From positions 930,001-994,000 of the forward strand of contig CP166131.1 in NCBI GenBank assembly GCA_041228345.1: 64,000 nucleotides of DNA. The letters are read 5' to 3'. Shown piece by piece: positions 17,385-25,817 of the stretch (position 1 is the stretch's first letter; each line of letters starts with the position of its first letter). The stretch comes from Alphaproteobacteria bacterium LSUCC0396. Its GTDB lineage: Bacteria; Pseudomonadota; Alphaproteobacteria; Puniceispirillales; Puniceispirillaceae. A program made the position numbers and the translations under genes. The notes under the pieces were generated by a model that had not been told where the DNA came from, searched no databases, and was given only the letters and a program-made list of their open reading frames with translations.

Positions 17385-17732
17385 CTATTCAGGCAAGGAT
17401 GAAAAATAAGCGGCAAGGGAAATAATTTGCTCATCATCTAGCCGCCCCGCCACCATTTGCATGACGTTATTATTCAGTGCCTTGCTGCGATAGGCTTGCA
17501 TAATAGTCACAAATGTTTCGGCTTCAATACCGTTGATCTTGGGAATGCCGGCGCCCTGGTTACGGTGGCAGGTAACGCATTCCCCTGCCAGATATTCGCC
17601 ATACCCCACGTCGGCCTTGGCAATCTGTTCGGCAAGGCCGACGTCCGCCTTAGCGTGATAGACCAGGCCGAACGATAACAATAGAGCTAAACAAAATACT
17701 CCAAATTGAGAATTGGGGGCGCTTTTATTCAT
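17385..17732 (-). CDS. fccA: Monohaem cytochrome c, FccA-like subunit
   Basis: A 115-residue exported class I cytochrome c. The signal segment is FCLALLLSFGLVYHAKA. The haem site is GECVTCHRNQGAGIP, and the distal methionine is probably in NNVMQMVAGRLDDEQI. It is the short, single-haem type found with SoxF/FccB rather than the dihaem FccA of Allochromatium. Gene order (cytochrome then flavoprotein, same strand) supports a sulfide:cytochrome c oxidoreductase pair. No sox genes are in the window. Confidence 0.8.
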   Translation of the reverse strand: MNKSAPNSQFGVFCLALLLSFGLVYHAKADVGLAEQIAKADVGYGEYLAGECVTCHRNQGAGIPKINGIEAETFVTIMQAYRSKALNNNVMQMVAGRLDDEQIISLAAYFSSLPE

Positions 17733-17898
17733 TAGCTAACCTTTTGGCATTAGAATTGTTATATGGATGAAACTATAAAAACTAGATCATGGCAAGGATG
17801 AGATTTCTGCTGCCATGAATTCAATAATTGAGAACATTGAGAAATTCGGCAAATTGCGCGATAGTGACAAATAATTGAATGCGTAAGAGGGTGAATCT

Positions 17899-18114
17899 TT
17901 GGCAAAATCAAAACCGGATGACAGCGAGTCCATCATCCGTAAATTTCAGAAAATCCATGGCAGCACCTTTGATTATTCGCGGGTTGATTACATTAATCAC
18001 ACCACCAAGGTCACGATCATTTGCCGCCGGCATGGCCCGTTTGAGCAGCAGCCACGCCTTCATCTTCGTGGCAGTACTGGTTGCCGCCCCTGCATAGCTG
18101 AACGCGGCAAATAA
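17899..18114 (+). CDS. Small zinc-ribbon protein, DUF723-like repeat unit
   Basis: A 71-residue protein starting at TTG 17899 with AGAGGG a few bases upstream. It contains one copy of a motif often repeated in phage and mobile-element proteins: KIHGSTFDYSRVDYIN, then TKVTIICRRHGPFEQ, ending GCRPCIAERGK. The single cysteine before RRHG and the terminal CRPC pair could bind zinc. Such units are commonly found with homing-type or Vsr-like endonucleases; here it stands alone. The nuclease part is absent, so it may be a remnant or a stand-alone DNA-binding miniprotein. Confidence 0.6.
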   Translation: MAKSKPDDSESIIRKFQKIHGSTFDYSRVDYINHTTKVTIICRRHGPFEQQPRLHLRGSTGCRPCIAERGK

Positions 18115-18377
18115 GGCGCGCTTTCGAATTTTATTGCCCACAACGCTATCATTAGTTGCATTCATCATTTGTCCAGTTAATAGTTTTCGCGGTTACATTC
18201 TTTCATGGTGCATTCCTTGGGGGCGTTTGTTCGCGGCAGCAATCATGATGCAAATGCTGATCATCCCCTTTTGGAAGGCGCTGTTTGTTGTAGCCACCCA
18301 TTTTCCGGCCTGGTGCACACTCCCTTTAAACGCACACCATCAGCCATGACTTAATCGAGAATTATGCCAAGGATAAC

Positions 18378-19412
18378 ATGATGTTTGATAAATTGATCCC
18401 GACCACTCTCGTTGGTAGTTACCCGCAGCCATCATGGCTTGTTGATAAGGAAAAACTGCTAAGCGAAGGGCCGCCCCGGGTTCGAATGCGCGAGGTCTGG
18501 AAGATTAACGCTGATACGCTAGACGAGGCGCAGGATGACGCGACTCTGACTGCGATACATGATCAAGAGCGCGCCGGCATCGACATTCTGTCGGACGGGG
18601 AAATCCGCCGCGAGAGCTATTTCAACCGGTTCGCCAATGCGCTGTCGGGCATTGATCTTGACAATCCAGCATTGGTGCCAAATCGGCGCAATGTCATGAT
18701 CCCTGTGCCGCGCGTTACTGGTGAGATCAAACGCAAACATCCGGTGCAGGTGCATGACGTTGCCTATCTGCGCGCGCATACCAACCGGCCAATCAAGATC
18801 ACCATTCCGGGTGCGTTTACCATGGCAAAACTGGCCGAAGACGAATTTTACCATGATACAGAGGCTTTGATTAGCGCCTATGCCAAGGCGGTAAACGCCG
18901 AAATTCGCGACCTTAAAGCGGCTGGCGCAGATGTTATTCAGATTGACGAGCCCTATATGCAGGCCAATCCCGAAGAGGCCGATAAATATGGTGTTGATGC
19001 GATAAATCAGGTGCTAGACGGGGTTGACGGTCCAACCGTTGTTCATCTGTGCTTTGGCTATGCCTATGTGGTGAAGGAAAAACCTATTGGCTATACATTC
19101 TTGCCACAGCTTGACGCCTGCCGTGCGGATTATATTTCTGTCGAGGCGGCACAACCAAATCTCGACCCAGCAATTCTGGCCGAATTACCATCCAAGAAAT
19201 TTTTGTATGGCGTGTTAAATCTGGGAACCAACGAAATCGAAACAGCCGCAATTGTGGCCGAACGATTACGTGGGGCATTGCGTTATGTTAGCCCTGACCG
19301 GCTTGTCGCCGCGCCTGATTGCGGGATGAAATATCTGCCGCGTGATGTCGCCTATGGTAAATTAAAGGCAATGGTCGACGGCGCAGCAATCGTGCGCGCC
19401 GAAGTGAAATAG
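18378..19412 (+). CDS. Single-domain cobalamin-independent methionine synthase-like methyltransferase (MetE C-terminal family)
   Basis: A 344-residue TIM barrel equal to the catalytic half of MetE. It has the opening block TTLVGSYPQPSWL and all four zinc-site residues: H224 and C226 in VVHLCFGY, E257 in SVEAAQ and C316 in APDCGMKY. The zinc site activates a thiol such as homocysteine. The N-terminal half of MetE, needed to bind methyl-tetrahydropteroyl-triglutamate, is absent, so the methyl donor may differ. A 263-bp upstream gap shows no recognisable riboswitch. The downstream RraA-like gene is convergent. Confidence 0.8.
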   Translation: MMFDKLIPTTLVGSYPQPSWLVDKEKLLSEGPPRVRMREVWKINADTLDEAQDDATLTAIHDQERAGIDILSDGEIRRESYFNRFANALSGIDLDNPALVPNRRNVMIPVPRVTGEIKRKHPVQVHDVAYLRAHTNRPIKITIPGAFTMAKLAEDEFYHDTEALISAYAKAVNAEIRDLKAAGADVIQIDEPYMQANPEEADKYGVDAINQVLDGVDGPTVVHLCFGYAYVVKEKPIGYTFLPQLDACRADYISVEAAQPNLDPAILAELPSKKFLYGVLNLGTNEIETAAIVAERLRGALRYVSPDRLVAAPDCGMKYLPRDVAYGKLKAMVDGAAIVRAEVK

Positions 19413-19457
19413 CCGGTGACGGATATGGTGTGACGGTCTAGTCAGCCCGGTTGGGGA

Positions 19458-20162
19458 CTAGTGGATATCTTTCATTTGCCCCATGGCTATTTTCAGTTTT
19501 TCAACGGTGAAATCAGGTGATTTTGCCGTTTCCAGAATAACTGCCTCGCGTCGGCTGATCAGGTCAACAGCAGCCGGTATTTGTGCGATTGAAGATGGTG
19601 GAATGAATACCGCACCATGCTGGTCAGCATGAATGATATCATTTGTTTTTGCGGTCAGCCCATGCACCGTCACCTGACAATCTATGTCAACAAGATGCAC
19701 AAAGGCATGACTAGGCCCGACCTTACCGCCAATCAAATTAAAGCCGCGCGCGCTATCCGGCACATCGCGGAAAGATCCATTGGTCACCGCGCCAAGCACG
19801 CCAAGCCCTTTGTGGATATTGGTCTGCACCTCACCCCAGAATGCCCCAACCCCTGGCTGCGGATCAATGTCCTGGATGATAACAATGGTCGGCGTCGGTG
19901 CTGCCGCTACATATTCGTAATAGGCGGCGCGTTTGGCCGCCATTTTAGCAGCACTTTCGTCAGATGGTTCAGCCGCCCGAATGGTTGCGGTGCGCGCAAA
20001 ACCACAAATTGGTGGTAGGCTAGGATCAAGGCTGAACAGATGCGTGGTGGTAAAGCCATATCCCCGCCGTTCAGGCATGATTTCCTCAAGCGCATTGCAG
20101 ATTGTCGGCGTATCCCATTGCGTTAAAACAGCAAGGTCATCAGCGGTTATCGCGGCGCCCAT
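19458..20162 (-). CDS. RraA-like protein / putative 4-hydroxy-4-methyl-2-oxoglutarate aldolase family
   Basis: A 234-residue protein of the RraA/HMG-aldolase fold. Seen blocks are DTPTICNALEEI, GVGAFWGEVQTNIHKGLGVLGAVTNGSFRD (metal-site region) and HADQHGAVFIPPSSI. True RraA, the RNase E inhibitor, is about 160 residues; this longer type is usually a class II pyruvate aldolase or oxaloacetate decarboxylase, or an uncharacterised relative. Residues G-x-WGE and the R-D pair of the aldolase site are present. It is a single gene upstream of an unrelated small gene and convergent with the MetE-like gene. Confidence 0.75.
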   Translation of the reverse strand: MGAAITADDLAVLTQWDTPTICNALEEIMPERRGYGFTTTHLFSLDPSLPPICGFARTATIRAAEPSDESAAKMAAKRAAYYEYVAAAPTPTIVIIQDIDPQPGVGAFWGEVQTNIHKGLGVLGAVTNGSFRDVPDSARGFNLIGGKVGPSHAFVHLVDIDCQVTVHGLTAKTNDIIHADQHGAVFIPPSSIAQIPAAVDLISRREAVILETAKSPDFTVEKLKIAMGQMKDIH

Positions 20163-20243
20163 TTACATCTCCCAATTCAGGTTCACTTGCATGATCTTAA
20201 TCAAAGATTTCCAAAAAGGGATTGATTTTATTCACCTCGGCAT

Positions 20244-20284
20244 AAAAAAACCGTACCGGCCAAGACAGGCGGGTACGGGTTTTT
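20244..20284 (-). terminator. Rho-independent terminator, possibly bidirectional
   Basis: CCGTACC (20251-20257) pairs with GGTACGG (20272-20278). Seven A flank one side and TTTTT the other. On the minus strand it ends transcription from the small gene at 20364-20546 before the RraA-like gene. Confidence 0.75.
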
Positions 20285-20363
20285 CATCGATACCATGAAA
20301 CCGCAAAGAGAGCCTGGTCACATCACCATGTGGCGTGGATTGCCTTGCGTTTCAGCGGTATTA

Positions 20364-20546
20364 TTAAAGCGTGTCGATAATCCGTTTTGCTTCATCGAAA
20401 TCACCAGACATTGCGGCATTTGATGCTTTGGTTGCAACGCTGGCAACAGTGAAGAAATCGGCAACAAAAGCGAGGCTTGCCATAACCGCAGCTTCGATTG
20501 ACTCACATGCGCGGCAGGTTGTTTGATATACAGTTGTAACTGACAT
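20364..20546 (-). CDS. Small Ala-rich hypothetical protein
   Basis: A 60-residue protein starting MSVTTVYQTTCRACESIEAA. CGGAG seven bases before the ATG at 20546 supports this start; the frame runs on to 20579 without a site. It contains C-x2-C near the N-terminus and an amphipathic Ala/Val-rich middle (VMASLAFVADFFTVASVATKA). Its own terminator follows. I do not recognise a family. The ribosome binding site, terminator and stand-alone position argue for a real gene, and an overlapping frame of 103 codons has no such support. Confidence 0.5.
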   Translation of the reverse strand: MSVTTVYQTTCRACESIEAAVMASLAFVADFFTVASVATKASNAAMSGDFDEAKRIIDTL

Positions 20547-20898
20547 TTTAATCTCCGGACAGGTCTTTGACGCGCACATAACAGTCTCGCGAAAAGGACA
20601 CGCCTTTTAACGAGCATCATTGCTCCCAAAAACCAGTTATTGTTGAGTGTTTGTAATTTGAGTCTGGCTGGTACCAGCTCGTTGCGCAGTAGTTAGGCCT
20701 GAAACTGACAAATGTGAAGAGCCAATCACTGCGATGTTTTGGCGCACCCTTGCCGGCCGAATCAAAACACTGGCCCCAAATATACCCGCGCTAATATGAT
20801 TCTAGGGATTGATGGTCAGCCATGTTATAACGGTATTTGTTTCTGCTGATAATTTGCGGCGGCATGTCTTGGCTTGGGTCACATTGAGGGTAGCGCCA
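20547..20898. other. Gene-free interval
   Basis: These 352 bp lie between two divergent small genes and hold no convincing reading frame. The only structure seen is a perfect 12-bp palindrome, GCTGGTACCAGC, at 20667-20678, which could be an operator. Promoters for both flanking genes are expected here. Confidence 0.4.
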
Positions 20899-21135
20899 AT
20901 GATTGGCAAACTGATTATCTTCGCCATTCTGATCGTATCGCTATACGCGGTTTTCATCAGGCTAAAAACACGAATTACCGGCGCACCAGATCCAACACCC
21001 GCACAGCCACAGCTTGAAAAAAGCCGAAAAAAAGGCTGGCTTGGCGATGATTTTCGTATCAGCAAAATCCACATGATCATCACCTTTCTGGCGGCGCTCT
21101 ATCTGATCTGGGCACTCATCACACTTTACCGCTAG
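20899..21135 (+). CDS. Small membrane protein, two predicted transmembrane segments
   Basis: A 78-residue protein starting MIGKLIIFAILIVSLYAVF. The first membrane segment is followed by a polar linker rich in Pro, Lys and Arg (RITGAPDPTPAQPQLEKSRK), a short soluble stretch (KGWLGDDFRISK) and a second segment (MIITFLAALYLIWALITLY). GAGGG lies about 10 bases before the chosen ATG; the frame extends upstream to 20809 without support. It precedes the TIGR02444 gene by 45 bp, so the two are probably co-transcribed. The function is unknown. Confidence 0.6.
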   Translation: MIGKLIIFAILIVSLYAVFIRLKTRITGAPDPTPAQPQLEKSRKKGWLGDDFRISKIHMIITFLAALYLIWALITLYR

Positions 21136-21180
21136 GGTGATTGCCATGATGCACCAACAGCCGAGATTAAGATCAGGATC

Positions 21181-21723
21181 ATGACGATAACAACGCTTTG
21201 GTCATTTGCCGTAACGGTTTATCAGCGTGATGGGGTTGCGGCGGCGTGTCTTGGCTTGCAAGAAGACGCCGATGTTGATGTGCCGTTGATGCTTTGCGTC
21301 GCCTATGCCTGTTTGCAGAATAAACGCATCGGGAATTTTGAATTACTTGATCTTCAAGCGCTGGCCCGCCCGTGGCAGACCGAAATTGTGCAATCACTTC
21401 GCCACATACGCAGCCACCTGAAAACCGGCCCGCACCCTGCCCCGAACGAAATCACTGATGAGCTGCGCAACAAGGTAAAGGCCGCCGAGCTTGCCGCCGA
21501 AAAAATTCAGCTTGAAATGATGCAGATCTGGGCAGATGCGCTTCCCGCCGCTAGCCCAAATAATTCACCTCTAAATTTGCAAACCCTAATCGATGCAATT
21601 GGGATTGTTGTGACCGCCAGCAGCCAGCAGCCAGTCACCCCAAACCAGACTAATCATATAAATATAATTGCGGCCGCCGCGCTGGGTAGTGCCAGCATCG
21701 GCACGCGCCAAAGTAAGCCTTAA
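21181..21723 (+). CDS. TIGR02444-family protein
   Basis: A 180-residue soluble protein with the family opening LWSFAVTVYQRDGVAAACLGLQ, then DADVDVPLMLCVAYACL, and a helical body (ELRNKVKAAELAAEKIQLEMMQIWA). The family is widespread in proteobacteria and has no established role. The C-terminal 60 residues are less conserved and rich in Ser, Gln and Asn. Its stop overlaps the end of the convergent ubiX by 4 bp (21720-21723), leaving no room for a separate terminator. Confidence 0.7.
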   Translation: MTITTLWSFAVTVYQRDGVAAACLGLQEDADVDVPLMLCVAYACLQNKRIGNFELLDLQALARPWQTEIVQSLRHIRSHLKTGPHPAPNEITDELRNKVKAAELAAEKIQLEMMQIWADALPAASPNNSPLNLQTLIDAIGIVVTASSQQPVTPNQTNHINIIAAAALGSASIGTRQSKP

Positions 21724-22292
21724 TCCACGCCCGAACCTGTCCAGCGTTTAACATTAGGCAGCTGTATATCCAGCAGGTCGAGTGCGCGCCCCACGCTCTG
21801 GTTGATCACATCATCGAGCGTTTCTGGCCGTGCATAAAATCCGGGAACTGGCGGCATGATAATAGCACCGCTTTGGGTCGCCTGATCCATCAACCTTATA
21901 TGGCCGGCATGAAACGGTGTTTCGCGAAGCATCAGCACGACGCGGCGGCGTTCTTTCAGGCATACATCAGCCGCCCGCGCGGTCAGCTCTTCATTAAAAC
22001 AATTGGCGATCGCGCTTAGGGTTTTAATCGAACAGGGCGCAACAAGCATACCATTTGTACGGAACGAGCCAGATGAAATGGCCGCACCAATATCTTTGTG
22101 ATTATATAAATGATCGGCAAGCGCGCGAATCTGATCAGGCTCATAATCAACCTCGGCTAGGGCTGTACGAAACCCTGATGGCGTAATAATCACATGGGTT
22201 TCGACATCATCGACCGCCCTTAGCAACTCCAACGCCCTAATACCATAAATAACGCCAGATGCACCGGTAATGGCAACAATCACACGCCGCAT
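21720..22292 (-). CDS. ubiX: Flavin prenyltransferase UbiX
   Basis: A 190-residue protein matching UbiX/Pad1 in length. Motifs are VAITGASGVIYGIRALELL at the FMN site, IITPSGF, ISSGSFRTNGMLVAPCSIKTL and VLMLRETPFHAGHI. UbiX attaches a dimethylallyl group to FMN, making the prenylated cofactor used by UbiD decarboxylases in ubiquinone synthesis. GAGGTGAGGT upstream of ATG 22292 sets the start; the frame runs on to 22382. No ubiD lies in the window. Confidence 0.9.
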   Translation of the reverse strand: MRRVIVAITGASGVIYGIRALELLRAVDDVETHVIITPSGFRTALAEVDYEPDQIRALADHLYNHKDIGAAISSGSFRTNGMLVAPCSIKTLSAIANCFNEELTARAADVCLKERRRVVLMLRETPFHAGHIRLMDQATQSGAIIMPPVPGFYARPETLDDVINQSVGRALDLLDIQLPNVKRWTGSGVD

Positions 22293-22541
22293 TTCATAAT
22301 ACCTCACCTCGAAAAGACGCATCCTGGCAGCTCGCACCCGGTTACGCGATAATAGTGGCCATAGGATATATTGGCATCGCAATATTTCTAAATTACCACC
22401 ACGATCAACGGGTTAAGAGTGCCAGCGATGATGCCAATCTGTCAATCGCCGGCGCGGTTCAATTAGCGTTGCAGGGTTTGCCTCAATTGCGTTACCAGTA
22501 TGGTCTAATTCCCTTTGATTTTAGGCCGCGAGAGGACTAGC

Positions 22542-23495
22542 GTGGCGCATATGCAAATTCCTACCTCACCACCAGCGATGATTATCAATTGGATAATCCT
22601 GATCACTCTCGGCGCAATCTGGGGAGCCAGCTTCCTTGGCGTCGAGTTGGCCCTGACCGGATTTGGTCCGGTGACCGTCGCTGCTGGACGCGTCGCCTCC
22701 GCCGGCCTTATTCTTGTTTTTATTGCAATTGCCTACGGTGACGGGCTGCCGCGTTTTCGCACCGCGACCGATCGGCGTATCTGGTTACATTGTCTTGGCA
22801 TGGCCCTCTTTACCAACGCCATTCCATTCTGCTTGCTATCATGGGGACAGCAAATTGTGACCTCTGGATTTGCCGGCATTAGCATGGCGGTTGTGCCATT
22901 ATTCGTGCTGCCGTTAAGCCATTTCCTAGTTCCGGGCGAAGTGATGAGCCGCATCAAAACTGTCGGGTTTTTATTCGGTTTTATGGGCGTGGTACTGCTG
23001 ATCGGTGGCGGCAAGATTCTGGCCAGCACGACACCATCACCGCTTATGTTTACCGCCCAGTTTGCCTGCATTACGGCAAGCGCCTGCTACGCAATTGGCA
23101 GCATCATCACCCGCCTATGCCCGCCTGTCAGCGCGCTGTCTTTTGCTGCGGCAGGATTGATGCTTGGCGGGATTATCCTCATTCCAGCGGCGCTAATCAT
23201 CGACGGCGTTCCCACACCACCCGCTGGCATTGCCTTTGCCGGCCTTGCTTATCTGGCAATATTCCCAACCGCGATTGCAACTATTTTGCTGACGGTTCTT
23301 GTGCGGCGCGCCGGGCCACCATTTTTATCACTGGTAAATTATCAGGTGCCGGTATGGGCGGTAGTGATCGGTGCCATCGTTCTGGATGAGGCGCTGCCCG
23401 GACATTTCCTGATGGCGTTAGTGGTGATTTTGAGCGGATTATTCATCGCCCAGCTCGGCAGGCGCCGCCACGGAAAACAATCACAACAAGCCTAG
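22542..23495 (+). CDS. EamA/DMT-family transporter
   Basis: A 317-residue protein with ten predicted membrane helices in two EamA repeats (for example WIILITLGAIWGASFLGVEL and LMFTAQFACITASACYAIGS). The GTG at 22542 is preceded by AGAGGA and is preferred to the upstream ATG at 22515. DMT-family carriers export metabolites or amino acids; the substrate is not predictable. Convergent with aapP. Confidence 0.8.
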   Translation: MAHMQIPTSPPAMIINWIILITLGAIWGASFLGVELALTGFGPVTVAAGRVASAGLILVFIAIAYGDGLPRFRTATDRRIWLHCLGMALFTNAIPFCLLSWGQQIVTSGFAGISMAVVPLFVLPLSHFLVPGEVMSRIKTVGFLFGFMGVVLLIGGGKILASTTPSPLMFTAQFACITASACYAIGSIITRLCPPVSALSFAAAGLMLGGIILIPAALIIDGVPTPPAGIAFAGLAYLAIFPTAIATILLTVLVRRAGPPFLSLVNYQVPVWAVVIGAIVLDEALPGHFLMALVVILSGLFIAQLGRRRHGKQSQQA

Positions 23496-23559
23496 TGACG
23501 GCATCAAGCAGAATCATGGCGCCCTAAAACATCCAACCCAAGATCAGGTCAGCCGGTTT

Positions 23560-24336
23560 TTAGTGACCTAAAATCTGGCTCAGGAATAATTTGGTACGGT
23601 CTGATTGCGGGTTATTAAAGAAGGCTTCAGGCTCGTTCTGTTCAACGATCTGCCCCTCATCCATGAAAATAACGCGGTTCGCAACCTTGCGGGCAAAGCC
23701 CATTTCATGGGTCACACAAATCATGGTCATACCGTCATCGGCAAGTTCAACCATCGTATCCAGAACCTCTTTGATCATTTCGGGATCAAGCGCCGAGGTC
23801 GGCTCGTCAAACAGCATTAATTGCGGCTGCATACATAAGGCGCGCGCAATCGCAACACGCTGTTGCTGGCCGCCTGACAACTGGCCGGGATATTTGCTGG
23901 CCTGTTCGGGGATCTTCACCCGTGTCAGAAAATGCATAGCGATTTCTTCGGCTTCGGCACGCGGCGTTTTCCGCACCCAGATCGGCGCCAGCATACAGTT
24001 TTCCAGAATTGAAAGATGGGGAAACAGGTTAAAATGCTGAAATACCATGCCAACTTCACGGCGAATTTCATCAATATTCTTCACGTCATTATTCAGTTCG
24101 ATCCCGTGAACAGAAATGTCGCCATCCTGATGTTTTTCCAACCGGTTCAAACAGCGTATCAAGGTTGATTTGCCCGAACCTGACGGGCCGCAGACAACAA
24201 TCCTCTCGCCCTTGGCGACCGTTAGATTGATATCGCGAAGCACGTGAAACTGCCCAAACCATTTATTTACATTGCGCATAGAAACGACTGTGTTCTGATC
24301 AACAGCCGGTGCGGGACTGTGCTGCGGTTGTGCCAT
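23560..24336 (-). CDS. aapP: General L-amino acid ABC transporter, ATP-binding subunit
   Basis: A 258-residue ABC ATPase of the polar amino acid class. It has Walker [10 protein letters not shown], the Q-loop in [15 protein letters not shown], signature [15 protein letters not shown], Walker [15 protein letters not shown] and H-loop [10 protein letters not shown]. It energises uptake by the AapQM permease. It is the last gene of aapJQMP, 28 bp after aapM. A short N-terminal extension of about 25 residues precedes the domain. Confidence 0.93.
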   Translation of the reverse strand: MAQPQHSPAPAVDQNTVVSMRNVNKWFGQFHVLRDINLTVAKGERIVVCGPSGSGKSTLIRCLNRLEKHQDGDISVHGIELNNDVKNIDEIRREVGMVFQHFNLFPHLSILENCMLAPIWVRKTPRAEAEEIAMHFLTRVKIPEQASKYPGQLSGGQQQRVAIARALCMQPQLMLFDEPTSALDPEMIKEVLDTMVELADDGMTMICVTHEMGFARKVANRVIFMDEGQIVEQNEPEAFFNNPQSDRTKLFLSQILGH

Positions 24337-24364
24337 ATCTCTAACTCCCTTTGACGCTCAATGC

Positions 24365-25816
24365 CTAGCGGTTACGGCTGCGGCTGAGTTTCCGTTCCAT
24401 AAACATTGAATAACGTGACATGCCGAAACAGAAAATGAAGAAAATAACTGCCACGACAAGATAGCCTGTAAGGCCTTGAACCGGTGTTGACCATGCCGCA
24501 TCGGCAAGCGTTGATTGCGCCGCCCCAAGAAGGTCAAAAATACCAACAATGCTGACCAGCGCCGTGTCTTTGAACAGGCCAATAAATGTGTTCACAATAC
24601 CGGGGATCACATGGGTCAGGGCCTGCGGCAGGATGATCAACCGCATTGACTGCCAATAGGATAGGCCAACCGCATCGGCGCCTTCATATTGACCCTTGTC
24701 GATCGCCTGCAGACCGCCGCGTACAACCTCGGCCATATAGGCAGCAGAAAATAATGTCACCCCGATCAATGCCCGCAACAGCATATCGAAATTCACCCCT
24801 TCGGGCATGAATAGCGGCAGCATCACAGATGCCATGAACAGCACCGTAATCAACGGCACGCCGCGCCAGAACTCGATAAAAACAGTCGACAGAAACCGTG
24901 CAACCGGCATGTCCGAACGCCGTCCAAGTGCCAGCAAAATACCCAATGGCAATGACGCAACAATACCAGTAATCGCGACCACTAGCGTGATCAGCAAGCC
25001 GCCCCAATCGCGGGTATCAATCGCTTCAAGACTGAAATCGACCGAGAATATCGCCAGCACCGCGGCAAGCAGAATAACCACCCAGCCGCAAACCCCAGTG
25101 ACTGACGCAAGATCACCAAGCGCGCCGGAAACATAGCCAGCCTTGCCAAGCCGCCCCATGGTAATCAGCGCAAGGCCAAGAATTGTGTAAACGCCAATTG
25201 TGCCGGTCGAAATACCAAAGGCACCACCAGTTAACAGCACCGTCGCCAAAACCGGATAGGCTGTCAGCAGTAACGCACCAACAATTTTCCTGTAGGGCAG
25301 GCGCTCAATCATCACCCATGCCAGCATGACACCGCCAACCAGATAGGCAAGGTTCACCCGCCATAATTCATCCGACGGATAGGCACCATAAAAGATAAAT
25401 TTAGCCTTGGCCTGAATGAACGGCCAACAGGCCGCGTGCCAACCCGCAGGTAAAGCACCACCCTGTTCAACAGTCCAGCAAGCTTCGCGCTCCAGTCCTT
25501 TAGGATCCGACCAAACAGCCGAGAAAATTGCAAAATCCAGTAAAGCCAAAGTTTGTGTTACTAGGAAGTATGACAAAATAAGTGTTACAAAGCCCATAAA
25601 AATCGATTTGGTGGCGCCACCAAAAGAGCCAAAATCCGACATGCTGGCAAAGATATTTTTATAGAGCCAGCCGGTAAAGCCACCCTCTGACGGCGGTGGC
25701 GGCAATAATGGCGCCGGTTCGGTGCGCACAAACCCAACCTGCGGATCAACAGCCCCTGATAATGTCTTTTTCACATTGGCTCTCTGCGACGCTGATTTGA
25801 TTGGTTTCTTCGCCAT
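24365..25816 (-). CDS. aapM: General L-amino acid ABC transporter permease AapM
   Basis: A 483-residue membrane protein. The first 60 residues are a polar, Pro-rich cytosolic extension (EPAPLLPPPPSEGG), longer than I expect for AapM. Membrane helices follow, then the ABC permease domain with the cytoplasmic-loop motif QSMRLIILPQALTHVIPGIVN and EVVRGGLQAIDKGQYEGADA. It forms the channel with AapQ. The start lies 1 bp after the aapQ stop, so the two are translationally linked. Confidence 0.92.
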   Translation of the reverse strand: MAKKPIKSASQRANVKKTLSGAVDPQVGFVRTEPAPLLPPPPSEGGFTGWLYKNIFASMSDFGSFGGATKSIFMGFVTLILSYFLVTQTLALLDFAIFSAVWSDPKGLEREACWTVEQGGALPAGWHAACWPFIQAKAKFIFYGAYPSDELWRVNLAYLVGGVMLAWVMIERLPYRKIVGALLLTAYPVLATVLLTGGAFGISTGTIGVYTILGLALITMGRLGKAGYVSGALGDLASVTGVCGWVVILLAAVLAIFSVDFSLEAIDTRDWGGLLITLVVAITGIVASLPLGILLALGRRSDMPVARFLSTVFIEFWRGVPLITVLFMASVMLPLFMPEGVNFDMLLRALIGVTLFSAAYMAEVVRGGLQAIDKGQYEGADAVGLSYWQSMRLIILPQALTHVIPGIVNTFIGLFKDTALVSIVGIFDLLGAAQSTLADAAWSTPVQGLTGYLVVAVIFFIFCFGMSRYSMFMERKLSRSRNR

Positions 25817-25817
25817 T

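Noticed and set aside
18134-18349. 71-codon frame between the zinc-ribbon gene and the MetE-like gene
   Set aside because: No ribosome binding site, no motif, and the composition looks like untranslated sequence.
18115-18377. SAM or cobalamin riboswitch ahead of the MetE-like gene
   Set aside because: None of the conserved riboswitch boxes could be found on either strand.
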